Source of the DNA: Sporolactobacillus vineae DSM 21990 = SL153
Lineage (GTDB): Bacteria; Bacillota; Bacilli; Bacillales; Sporolactobacillaceae
Reading direction: 5' to 3'
DNA: 49,598 nucleotides
Assembly: GCF_000377985.1 (NCBI RefSeq)
Contig: NZ_KB899056.1
Location: 1 to 49,598, forward strand
In this document: positions 18,843-25,845 of the stretch, piece after piece
How the letters are laid out: the number at the start of each line of letters is the position of its first letter
How positions within the stretch are numbered: the stretch's first letter is position 1
The notes under the pieces: generated by a model
Told to the model about the DNA's origin: nothing
The model's database searches: none
The model's input: only the letters and a program-made list of their open reading frames with translations
Translations under genes and position numbers: made by a program

Positions 18843-18861
18843 TGTAACTGAATTAGTTACA
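18843..18861. promoter_or_regulatory. Rrf2-type operator upstream of ywnB-like gene
   Basis: TGTAACT-gaatt-AGTTACA is a perfect inverted repeat with seven-base arms and a five-base spacer. The same 19-bp layout recurs at 19309-19327 before the regulator gene. Confidence 0.75.
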
Positions 18862-18878
18862 GGATAGAGAATCATAGA

Positions 18879-19295
18879 TCACCCTTCATTAAAAAGATGG
18901 TCCATGATACCTTGAATGTTTTGCGCCGCCAGCTTATTCTCCAGAGCTGACTGGGCGCTGTGAAAAGCTTCGTTAAGGACGGCATTGATCCGTTTTCCAA
19001 CCGGACAGTGCGGGTTCGGGTTCTCATGAACCGCAAACAGTTCAGAATCTTTTTCAACAGCCTGATATACTTCAAGCAGGGAAATCTGAAACGGTTCTTT
19101 CGCCAGCGCCGCACCGGCCTTGCCGACGCTGGTCCGGATCAGGCCTGCTTTGCGCAGCATACCAAGAATGCGGCGAATAACCACCGGATTGGTATTCACG
19201 CTTGATGCGATGTAGTCGGACGGAAGATCGTCGTGCGGTCTGGAAGCAATCAGCGCAAGAATGTGAATAGCGACAGCAACACGCGAATTAATCAA
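18879..19295 (-). CDS. Rrf2 family transcriptional regulator, YwnA-like
   Basis: The 138-residue protein has an N-terminal winged helix of the Rrf2 type (MINSRVAVAIHILALI..LPSDYIASSVNTNPVVIRRILGMLRKAGLI) and a C-terminal helical part. It has only one cysteine (NPNPHCPVG region) and so lacks the three-Cys iron-sulfur cluster set of IscR or NsrR; a thiol or other signal is more likely. I choose the TTG at 19295, which gives the family-like N-terminus MINSRVAV and has AGGTGG eight bases upstream; GTG codons at 19307 and 19304 overlap that site. The two operators around it suggest autoregulation and control of the ywnB-like gene. Confidence 0.85.
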   Translation of the reverse strand: MINSRVAVAIHILALIASRPHDDLPSDYIASSVNTNPVVIRRILGMLRKAGLIRTSVGKAGAALAKEPFQISLLEVYQAVEKDSELFAVHENPNPHCPVGKRINAVLNEAFHSAQSALENKLAAQNIQGIMDHLFNEG

Positions 19296-19308
19296 TATGT
19301 TCACCACC

Positions 19309-19327
19309 TGTAACTATCGTAATTACA
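19309..19327. promoter_or_regulatory. Rrf2-type operator overlapping the regulator's promoter
   Basis: TGTAACT-atcgt-AATTACA has the same arm length and spacer as the operator at 18843-18861, with one arm mismatch. The repeat extends outward to an 8-bp pair ACCTGTAA/TTACAGGT (19306-19330). Confidence 0.72.
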
Positions 19328-19355
19328 GGTTACTCATAATTCACCATTTTGTCAA
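19327..19355 (-). promoter_or_regulatory. Promoter of the Rrf2 regulator gene
   Basis: On the minus strand TTGACA (19350-19355) and TAACCT (19327-19332) are 17 bases apart. The -10 touches the operator, so binding would block initiation. Confidence 0.6.
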
Positions 19356-19386
19356 ACACTTTTTTTTAAAAAAATCCTGATAATGT

Positions 19387-20061
19387 TCAATCCCGGTTCA
19401 GAGTGTCAACATGACCATCAGGGTAACCAATCAGAATCGTGTCAGTCATCCCGACAAACAGACCGTGTTCGACAACTCCCGTGATGTGGTCCAGCTTGTC
19501 GGCCAGTGCGCCGGCATCGGGGATCCTATCGAGATGCAGATCAAGAATATAGTGTCCCGCATCGGTGACATAGGTTTTTCCGGCATCATTCCGGCGAAGT
19601 TCAGGACGATGCCCGTCCTGTTTCAGACGGGTATACACCTTTTTCCAGCCAAATGGGACAACCTCGACAGGAAGCGGGAAGTGCCCAAGCTGGTCGACGT
19701 ACTTCCGGCTGTCGACGATCCAGACACGCCGGTCCGAGGCCTCGGCAACCAGCTTTTCATAGAGCAGCGCGCCGCCGCCGCCCTTGATTCCGTCGAGGGC
19801 AGCGTCACATTCGTCTGCGCCGTCGACCGTCACATCGATGTGGTCCACATCGTTCAGCGATTTCATCGGGATTTTCCAGCTCTCGGCCAGCTCGATCGTT
19901 TTTGTTGAGGTGGCCACACCGGTAATCTTCAGGCCGGACGCGACTTTCCCGGCCAGTGCCTGAAGGAAGTAGTATACAGTTGACCCGGTACCGAGGCCGA
20001 CCGTCATGCCGTCTCTGACCTCACGAATAGCTTCTTTTCCGGCAGCTTCTTTTCCATTCAT
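19387..20061 (-). CDS. rpiA: Ribose-5-phosphate isomerase A
   Basis: RpiA interconverts ribose 5-phosphate and ribulose 5-phosphate in the pentose phosphate pathway. The 224-residue protein has the phosphate loop GLGTGSTVYYFL, the acidic motif TVDGADECD and the loop IKGGGGALLYEKL, the three conserved blocks of the type A enzyme. The ATG at 20061 is chosen because it gives the standard family length; the frame is open for a further 28 residues with weaker homology to the family. The next gene on this strand, glpQ-like, lies upstream and ends in its own terminator, so rpiA is probably transcribed alone. Confidence 0.95.
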   Translation of the reverse strand: MNGKEAAGKEAIREVRDGMTVGLGTGSTVYYFLQALAGKVASGLKITGVATSTKTIELAESWKIPMKSLNDVDHIDVTVDGADECDAALDGIKGGGGALLYEKLVAEASDRRVWIVDSRKYVDQLGHFPLPVEVVPFGWKKVYTRLKQDGHRPELRRNDAGKTYVTDAGHYILDLHLDRIPDAGALADKLDHITGVVEHGLFVGMTDTILIGYPDGHVDTLNRD

Positions 20062-20222
20062 ACCGATCACATCTCTTTCTTTGGGGCTGTGTTTAAAACT
20101 CATGTTGGTTTTTGACATTCTGCTGTTTGCAGCGGAAAACGACAACCGGGTGACACAGCCTTTTTCCCAAGCATTTCCTGTATCCAGTTTATCTTCTCTT
20201 TCGCGGGCGTCAAGCGGGCCGG

Positions 20223-20264
20223 AAAAAGGCCTGAAAACGCAGGGATACGTTTCCAGGCCTTTAT
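20223..20264 (-). terminator. Intrinsic terminator downstream of the glycerophosphodiesterase gene
   Basis: AAAGGCCTGAAAACG pairs with CGTTTCCAGGCCTTT with one mismatch; on the minus strand it ends in a run of T residues, 40 bases after the stop. Confidence 0.85.
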
Positions 20265-20302
20265 TAGGATAAGTGATCTATAATATCGGGAATCTGAAAA
20301 AA

Positions 20303-21055
20303 TTAATCGACGGTATTTTCCGCTTTCTCAAAACTTTTGCGAAGGTCAAGAGCCACTTCCGGATAGTCGGTGATCATGGCATCGATACCCATTTCGAACG
20401 TGCGCTGCATATTCTTCGGCTTGTTGACCGTCCAGGCGCGGACTTTGATGCCGTGCTGCTGGAGCTGTTTTCCAGTTTCAGACAGAGCCGACGGTTCCCA
20501 TAAGTGCTGTGCGGTCGCGCCGACCTGCTCCGTATAAACCCACGGATCAGCCAGACGTTCCCAGAGAAGCAAGGCAACGTCGGCACTGGGATCGATCTTT
20601 TTCATCCGGATCAGCGATTCATGATTGAAGGAAGAATAGACAACAGGCAGATTGGCCCGATACTTGTCAACGAGGCGGGCCACTTTTCCCTCAATGCCCG
20701 GATAGACATTACGATCCGTCTTGAATTCAATATTCAAGGTGCCGGGGAAGTCCGTCAGCAGTTCGAGCACTTCTTTCAGTGTCGGTACGCGCTCCCCGCG
20801 GTATTGCGGGGCAAACCAGCCGCCGGCATCCATTTCTTTAATTTCTTTTAGTGTAAAGTTCTTGATCTGACCTTTTGCATTCGTTGTCCGGTTGACTTTT
20901 TCATCGTGCATGACAACCAGCTGCTGATCCTTGGTCAGGTGCACATCAAGCTCAATACCGTCGCTATGGACGCGCATCGCTTCTCTGAACGCAGCCAGCG
21001 TATTCTCCGGACGGTTTGATTTGCTTCCGCGATGGGCAAAAACAGCAGTATGCAT
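20303..21055 (-). CDS. Glycerophosphodiester phosphodiesterase (GDPD family)
   Basis: The enzyme hydrolyses glycerophosphodiesters to glycerol 3-phosphate and an alcohol. The 250-residue protein is a GDPD TIM barrel: VFAHRGSKSNRPENTLAAFREA supplies the catalytic His and the Arg and Glu metal-site residues, and GIELDVHLTKDQQLVVMHDE supplies the remaining metal ligands and the second His. There is no signal peptide, so it is a cytoplasmic form like B. subtilis YhdW or YqiK rather than secreted GlpQ. The ATG is preceded by CTGGAGG. No glycerol transport gene is adjacent. Confidence 0.93.
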   Translation of the reverse strand: MHTAVFAHRGSKSNRPENTLAAFREAMRVHSDGIELDVHLTKDQQLVVMHDEKVNRTTNAKGQIKNFTLKEIKEMDAGGWFAPQYRGERVPTLKEVLELLTDFPGTLNIEFKTDRNVYPGIEGKVARLVDKYRANLPVVYSSFNHESLIRMKKIDPSADVALLLWERLADPWVYTEQVGATAQHLWEPSALSETGKQLQQHGIKVRAWTVNKPKNMQRTFEMGIDAMITDYPEVALDLRKSFEKAENTVD

Positions 21056-21168
21056 AAACTACCATCCTCCAGATAGAGTGAAATGTTTCTTCTTTTCTAT
21101 ATACTATTCTTTTATTCAATAATAATATATCATAGAAGGCAATTGTGGCACGGGAATCCTCAGATTGC

Positions 21169-21196
21169 CGGGAACAGGGACAGATTTCTGTTCCCG
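21169..21196. repeat. Inverted repeat (hairpin) in the glpQ-like/EamA intergenic region
   Basis: CGGGAACAG and CTGTTCCCG form a perfect 9-bp stem around a 10-base loop. No T-run follows, so it is not a clear terminator. The divergent intergenic stretch 21056-21339 contains nothing else coding. Confidence 0.5.
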
Positions 21197-21206
21197 TATA
21201 AACAAT

Positions 21207-21221
21207 ATATCGTAACGATAT
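21207..21221. promoter_or_regulatory. Palindromic candidate operator upstream of the EamA transporter gene
   Basis: ATATCG-taa-CGATAT is a perfect palindrome about 120 bases before the GTG start. It resembles a regulator site in form only; no adjacent regulator gene exists. Confidence 0.35.
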
Positions 21222-21339
21222 GTCACTATTTGTCGCAGGGGCTGATCGATCGTATCGTTCCGGTCGTCATTCATTAAGAATTGGTTTGCCGTGAATTCGG
21301 CCGGGCCCTGCGGCTGCTGTCAGGAAGAGGTAGGTATCA

Positions 21340-22308
21340 GTGGCTTTTCAGAAAAGTAAGCAATTGCCAGCGTCATCAGCCGCTCATCTGACCGGTGTGG
21401 TTCTGGTTCTCTCCGGCGCTATCCTGTGGGGCGTGTCGGGCAATGTGGCGCAATACTTGTTCCATCAGTTCGCGGTCGATCCGGGCTGGATGACGTCGGT
21501 CCGGATGCTGAGTGCGGGAGCACTGCTTCTGCTTGCCTCCGGAGCGGCCGGCCGAAATCCGGATATTTTTCGGATATGGGCGGACAGATCTTCGCGAAAT
21601 GGGTTGCTCATTTTCGGCATGTTCGGTATGATCGGGGCTCAGTATACCTATTTTGAAGCCGTTGCAGCCGGTAATGCGGCGACAGCGACACTGCTTCAGT
21701 ATCTGAATCCGGCACTGATTATTATTTACCTGTTAATCAGAGGGCGGAGACGTCCGTCAGGGAAAGAACTGTCGGCGATTCTCCTTGCCCTGGCCGGTGT
21801 TTTCCTGATCGTTACAAAAGGTCACCCGGACCAGCTGTCAATCGCCCCGGCTGCTCTGTTCTGGGGCATTTTATCGGCGTTTGGCGGTGCGATCTATTCA
21901 ATGCAGCCGGCGGGCCTGCTGAAGAAATGGGGCGCGGCGGTCGTTGTCGGCTGGGGGATGATGATCGGCGGTGCGATCATGTGCTTCTTTTACCCGCCGT
22001 GGATCACCGGCGTCCGATTTACAGTTCCGGTTCTTTTCTGCCTTTTGTTTGTGATTCTGTTCGGGACATTTGCTGCGTTTTACCTTTATGTGGCCAGTCT
22101 CAAATTTCTGCAGCCGATCGAAACAAGCCTGTTGGGCTGTGCAGAACCGCTTTCTTCTGCTATTGTAAGTGTTCTGTGGCTGCGTGTTCCTTTTACAGGG
22201 TTCGACTGGCTCGGCACAGCCTGCATCATCTCAGTGGTTGCAGTTCTTTCCTGGTCACCACGGAGGCACCGGGAATTTATGACACAAGACAGAAATAATA
22301 GCCGCTGA
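21340..22308 (+). CDS. EamA/DMT superfamily transporter
   Basis: The 322-residue protein is an integral membrane exporter of the drug/metabolite transporter superfamily with two EamA repeats of about five helices each. The first begins LVLSGAILWGVSGNVAQYLF and includes GMIGAQYTYFEAVAAGNAATATLLQYLNPALIIIYLL; the second begins ALFWGILSAFGGAIYSMQP and ends with PIETSLLGCAEPLSSAIVSVLWL. Family members move amino acids, nucleosides or unknown metabolites. The GTG at 21340 follows AGGAAGAGG. The C-terminus is basic and cytoplasmic. Substrate unknown. Confidence 0.88.
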   Translation: MAFQKSKQLPASSAAHLTGVVLVLSGAILWGVSGNVAQYLFHQFAVDPGWMTSVRMLSAGALLLLASGAAGRNPDIFRIWADRSSRNGLLIFGMFGMIGAQYTYFEAVAAGNAATATLLQYLNPALIIIYLLIRGRRRPSGKELSAILLALAGVFLIVTKGHPDQLSIAPAALFWGILSAFGGAIYSMQPAGLLKKWGAAVVVGWGMMIGGAIMCFFYPPWITGVRFTVPVLFCLLFVILFGTFAAFYLYVASLKFLQPIETSLLGCAEPLSSAIVSVLWLRVPFTGFDWLGTACIISVVAVLSWSPRRHREFMTQDRNNSR

Positions 22309-22397
22309 TCCATAATCATTGGAAAATGTTGTCGTTTGCTGTGGATTTCCCGGGAAATGATGCTGACGGATCGATTCGGTGCGATTGATGGAATATC

Positions 22398-22426
22398 TTG
22401 CAAGTTTCAACGGGTTAGCTTAGAAT
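22398..22426 (+). promoter_or_regulatory. Promoter of the KimA-type transporter gene
   Basis: TTGCAA and TAGAAT are separated by 17 bases, about 140 bases upstream of the ATG. The leader between does not show the conserved blocks of the ydaO c-di-AMP riboswitch. Confidence 0.5.
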
Positions 22427-22567
22427 CATTATGCGCCTTGAATCACGGGCATGATAAATTGAATAGTAAGGAATACTAAAAAGGTTGTTCAGATGATTGA
22501 GGTCAATATTCTCGGGCAGCCTTTAATTTTTCATTGATTTACTAAGTTCATTGATGAAGGTGAGAAT

Positions 22568-24400
22568 ATGTATACTAAGATTAAGAGGCTGCTCATCGGT
22601 CGTCCGTTGAAATCAAATGAAATGCACAGCCAGAAATTGAATAAATTAAAAGCACTGGCAGTGCTCTCATCCGATGCCCTGTCGTCTGTTGCTTACGGAC
22701 CGGAACAGATTCTGATTGTGCTGATCGCCGCAGGAGGCGCTGCATTATGGTTTTCACTGCCGATTGCGCTGGGTGTTCTGATTCTGCTGATTGCGCTGGT
22801 GTTGTCCTATCGCCAGATTATTTTTGCTTATCCGCATGGCGGCGGAGCCTATATGGTGTCAAAGGAGAATCTGGGTGTCAATTTCGGACTGACAGCCGGT
22901 GGTGCCTTGCTGGTTGACTATATTATGACGGTTGCAGTCAGTGTTTCAGCCGGTACCGATGCGATCACTTCGGCATTCCCGGCTCTTCGCACACATACGA
23001 TACTGGTTGCGGTAATCATTGTGGTGATCATCACGTTGCTGAATCTGCGCGGGCTGACGGATTCGGCCACATTGCTCTCTTACCCGGTATATTTTTTCGT
23101 ACTGATGATGCTGCTGGCGATCGGCACCGGATTGTTTCAGGCCTTTACCGGGCAAGCTGTTCCTGTTCACCCGCACGCGGCTGTCGGCACGCCGGTGATG
23201 GGTGTCGGCTTATTTCTTCTGTTGCGGGCTTTTTCTTCCGGATGTACGGCACTGACCGGCGTTGAAGCCATTTCCAATTCCATCGCCAGTTTTAAGGATC
23301 CGGCTCCGAAAAATGCGGCGAAAACATTGCTGATGATGGGCGGTATCCTTGCTGTCCTGCTCAGTGGAATCGTCTATCTGTCGTTCTTGTTCGGCATCCA
23401 TCCGATGAGTGATCAGACCGTCCTGTCCCAGCTGGGCAGTTCCATATTCGGAAGAAATATCTTCTATTACCTGATCCAGATTTCCACCGCACTGATTCTG
23501 GTACTGGCAGCAAATACTGGCTATTCGGCGTTCCCGATGCTTGCTTTCAATATGGCAAGCGACAAGTATATGCCGCGGCCGTTCAAAGTGAGAGGGGACC
23601 GGCTCGGCTATTCGAACGGAATCATCACGCTCGGTGTTCTGTCGATTATTCTGATCATCATTTTCAAAGGGAATACGTCCAGTCTGATTCCATTATACGC
23701 AGCAGGTGTTTTTATACCATTTTCATTATCGCAAACAGGTATGATCATCCACTGGATCAGGAAACGCCCTAAGGGATGGATACCGAGACTGTGCATCAAT
23801 CTGGTCGGCGCACTGATCTGTTATCTGATTCTGATCATCTTTTTTATCACTAAATTTGCCCAGATCTGGCCAGTCCTGATCTTTATCCCTTTGCTGATCT
23901 TTACCTTTCATAAAGTTCATCAGCACTATATGCTGGTTGCCAAGCAACTGCGCGTCGATCTGTCGATTCCGCTGCGTTCGATCAACACAACGGATAATGT
24001 CATTGTGGTTCCCGTTGCAGGAATTACGAAAGTTGTCGAACAGTCACTGACGTATGCGAAATCATTGTCCAGCAACGTGGTTGCCGTCTATATCGGTGCC
24101 AGTCCGCAGGCGATTGAAAAAATGGAAAAGGAATGGAAGAAATGGAACACCGGGATCCGTCTCGTCACCATCCACTCTCTGTATCGAAGCATCGTCAATC
24201 CGCTCGACCGGTTTATCGATACGATTAAATATCGTGCAGATAAGAGCGGAGCTACGGTCACCATCGTTTTCCCACAGTTTTATACAAAGAAATGGTGGCA
24301 AAGCCTGCTGCATAACCAGTCCGGCGTACTGATCAAAGCCAGCCTGATCCGCCATGCCGATGTCGTGATCGCCACTGTGCCGTTCCGTTTTAAAGAATAG
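22568..24400 (+). CDS. kimA: KimA (YdaO)-type high-affinity potassium transporter
   Basis: The 610-residue protein is an APC superfamily member close in length and layout to B. subtilis KimA (607 residues). It opens KRLLIGRPLKSNEMHSQKLNKLKALAVLSSDALSSVAYGPEQI, the hallmark of this subfamily, followed by about 12 membrane helices including AYPHGGGAYMVSKENLG and GCTALTGVEAISNSIASF. About 150 C-terminal residues from VDLSIPLRSINTTDNVIVVPVAGI form a cytosolic domain. KimA takes up K+ with protons and is inhibited by c-di-AMP in B. subtilis. The ATG has GAAGGTGAG upstream. Other APC amino acid permeases are possible but lack this N-terminal signature. Confidence 0.85.
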   Translation: MYTKIKRLLIGRPLKSNEMHSQKLNKLKALAVLSSDALSSVAYGPEQILIVLIAAGGAALWFSLPIALGVLILLIALVLSYRQIIFAYPHGGGAYMVSKENLGVNFGLTAGGALLVDYIMTVAVSVSAGTDAITSAFPALRTHTILVAVIIVVIITLLNLRGLTDSATLLSYPVYFFVLMMLLAIGTGLFQAFTGQAVPVHPHAAVGTPVMGVGLFLLLRAFSSGCTALTGVEAISNSIASFKDPAPKNAAKTLLMMGGILAVLLSGIVYLSFLFGIHPMSDQTVLSQLGSSIFGRNIFYYLIQISTALILVLAANTGYSAFPMLAFNMASDKYMPRPFKVRGDRLGYSNGIITLGVLSIILIIIFKGNTSSLIPLYAAGVFIPFSLSQTGMIIHWIRKRPKGWIPRLCINLVGALICYLILIIFFITKFAQIWPVLIFIPLLIFTFHKVHQHYMLVAKQLRVDLSIPLRSINTTDNVIVVPVAGITKVVEQSLTYAKSLSSNVVAVYIGASPQAIEKMEKEWKKWNTGIRLVTIHSLYRSIVNPLDRFIDTIKYRADKSGATVTIVFPQFYTKKWWQSLLHNQSGVLIKASLIRHADVVIATVPFRFKE

Positions 24401-24417
24401 TTGTGCAGAGTCATGAT

Positions 24418-24463
24418 AAAAGGGAGTGAAGTCGCAATCTATGCGGTTTCGCTCCCTTTTTAT
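24418..24463 (+). terminator. Intrinsic terminator downstream of kimA
   Basis: AAAAGGGAGTGAA pairs with TTCGCTCCCTTTT (one wobble) around a loop of about 16 bases and ends in a T-run. Confidence 0.85.
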
Positions 24464-24494
24464 ATTAATCAAAATTTAAGACTGCCTGTCTAAA

Positions 24495-24551
24495 CTGGGA
24501 GCATATGAAGAGCTGAAAGCAAGACTGTCCGCCGTCCTCCGGCGAAGCTCG
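24495..24551 (+). pseudogene. Fragment of an OmpR-type response regulator (receiver C-terminus)
   Basis: Translated from 24495, the stretch reads LGAYEELKARLSAVLRRSS, which is the usual end of an OmpR/PhoB receiver domain (KPFxxEELxARxxAxLRR). Upstream the frame is soon closed by a stop and the receiver body is missing; downstream the DNA-binding domain is missing. It is a remnant, read by eye from a very short piece, but its position directly before a kinase fragment supports it. Confidence 0.55.
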
Positions 24552-24574
24552 CCGATGAAGCTGGATCACACGTT

Positions 24575-24708
24575 GCTATACGAGGAACCGGTCTTGGACT
24601 TTCCATTGCGTACTGGATCATCCAAAGGCATCACGGCAGGATCGATGTCACCAGCAAACTTATGAAGGAACAACATTCACGGTTCATCTGCCGCTGTTAA
24701 AGCAATGA
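24575..24708 (+). pseudogene. Fragment of a sensor histidine kinase (HATPase C-terminus), frameshifted
   Basis: From 24575 the frame reads AIRGTGLGLSIAYWIIQRHHGRIDVTSK, the G2 box and following helix of a histidine kinase ATP-binding domain. A one-base deletion near 24662 breaks the frame; the next frame from 24664 continues EGTTFTVHLPLLKQ and stops, exactly the normal kinase C-terminus. The rest of the kinase is gone. Together with the regulator piece at 24495 this is a two-component operon reduced by a large internal deletion. The stretch 24464-24871 contains no intact gene. Confidence 0.75.
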
Positions 24709-24720
24709 ATAGAATCGGCT

Positions 24721-24751
24721 TAAAATGGTTCCGGTGTCCGGTTCCATTTTA
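24721..24751. terminator. Inverted repeat after the kinase remnant, possible relic terminator
   Basis: TAAAATGG-tt-CCGG and CCGG-tt-CCATTTTA pair except for two central mismatches. It lies where the terminator of the lost two-component operon would be. The T-run is short. Confidence 0.45.
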
Positions 24752-24871
24752 AGGCTGATGCATACCCTCAATTCAGATTAATTGTTATAATAAACTGAAC
24801 CGGCCTACTTTGAATTTTTCATTGCAGCTTGTGAAAACTTCGATGTGCGAATGAAGGAGTGTTGTCTCGAA

Positions 24872-25420
24872 ATGTCAGGAACAGATCATCAAACGGCCGT
24901 AGCTACTTTTGCCGGCGGCTGCTTCTGGTGCATGGTCAAACCGTTTGACACACTGCCGGGTATTGAAAAAGTTGTTTCAGGATATACCGGAGGCCATGTT
25001 GCAGATCCGACTTATCAGCAGGTGAAGTCGGGGAAGACGGGCCATATGGAAGCCATCCAGATCGCATTCGATCCAGGCATTTTTCCTTATGAAAAACTTC
25101 TTAAACTCTACTGGACACAGATTGATCCGACGGACGATGGCGGGCAGTTCTTCGACCGCGGATCGAATTATCGGACAGCGATTTTCTATCATAATGAAAC
25201 GCAGCGGAAGCTGGCAGAGCAGTCGAAAGCAGCGCTGGCAGCGAGCGGCCGCTTTCGGAAACCGATCGTCACACGCATTCTGCCTGCGGCTCCTTTTTAT
25301 CCAGCAGAAGAAGAACATCAGAAATTCTATCAGAAGCACCCTGTCCGTTATCAGGCGGAACGTACAGAATCGGGGCGGGACGCATTTATCCACAGAAACT
25401 GGAGCGCGCAGAAAGGCTGA
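24872..25420 (+). CDS. msrA: Peptide methionine sulfoxide reductase A
   Basis: MsrA reduces the S form of methionine sulfoxide in proteins. The 182-residue protein has the catalytic motif GGCFWC (Cys17 and Cys20), [32 protein letters not shown], and the [17 protein letters not shown] block. The start is taken at the ATG at 24872, with AAGGAG 13 bases upstream; a GTG at 24845 is in frame but has no site. No msrB is fused or adjacent. The next unit downstream is the SAM riboswitch, so the neighbourhood is methionine-related, though msrA itself lies before that switch. Confidence 0.95.
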   Translation: MSGTDHQTAVATFAGGCFWCMVKPFDTLPGIEKVVSGYTGGHVADPTYQQVKSGKTGHMEAIQIAFDPGIFPYEKLLKLYWTQIDPTDDGGQFFDRGSNYRTAIFYHNETQRKLAEQSKAALAASGRFRKPIVTRILPAAPFYPAEEEHQKFYQKHPVRYQAERTESGRDAFIHRNWSAQKG

Positions 25421-25502
25421 CGTGACACGTCTCCTTGAAAAGATGTGCCTGATGATGTAAACTAGCAAACAATCAATTGAATAAAATCTGAACGTTTTAC
25501 TT

Positions 25503-25617
25503 TCTTATCAAGAGAAGTCGAGGGACTGGCCCGATGACGCTTCAGCAACCGTTGCCTGACAGGACGACATGGTGCTAATTCCAGCAGACGCAGAAGTGCG
25601 GCTGAGGGATAAGAAGA
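25503..25617 (+). promoter_or_regulatory. SAM-I riboswitch (S box)
   Basis: The conserved blocks are all present in order: CTTATCAAGAG at 25503, GAGGGACTGGCCCGATGA, GCTTCAGCAACC, GGTGCTAATTCCAGCAG, and the closing GAGGGATAAGAAG ending at about 25617, which pairs with the first block (P1). Binding of S-adenosylmethionine favours the terminator that follows, switching off yitJ when SAM is plentiful. B. subtilis yitJ has the same control. Confidence 0.97.
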
Positions 25618-25631
25618 TAAGCTTAATGACA

Positions 25632-25664
25632 AAAAAGCCTTCTTCTTACAAGAGGGCTTTTAAT
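25632..25664 (+). terminator. Riboswitch-controlled terminator
   Basis: AAAGCCTTCTT and AAGAGGGCTTT (one wobble) form the stem, followed by a short T-rich run, immediately after the S-box aptamer. Confidence 0.88.
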
Positions 25665-25700
25665 TTTACCAAAAAAATTTTTTGATTGCCAAATCTGTAT

Positions 25701-25765
25701 GTTGTTTTCCGCTGCAGGCGGCTCACTGTTCCCGCAGGAGTCCTGCGCCTTCTGCCCGAAACAAC
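25701..25765. repeat. Truncated copy of a Bacillaceae-type dispersed repeat
   Basis: The 65-base segment is bounded by GTTGTTT and AAACAAC and holds TTCCGCTGCAGGCGG and CCCGCAGGAGTCCTGCGCCTTC, the two ends of a dispersed non-coding repeat seen in many Bacillaceae genomes, with the middle missing. A half copy lies at 39389-39424. It sits between the riboswitch terminator and yitJ. Confidence 0.55.
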
Positions 25766-25845
25766 AGGGGAATAAGCTCTAAAGAGCCATATCACAGGCC
25801 TTTTTTAAGATTCAAGATAAATGTGGAAACCGGGAGTGGGGAAAG

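Noticed and set aside
22309-22567. c-di-AMP (ydaO) riboswitch upstream of kimA
   Set aside because: I looked for the conserved aptamer blocks because kimA often has this switch; they are not present in this 258-base stretch.
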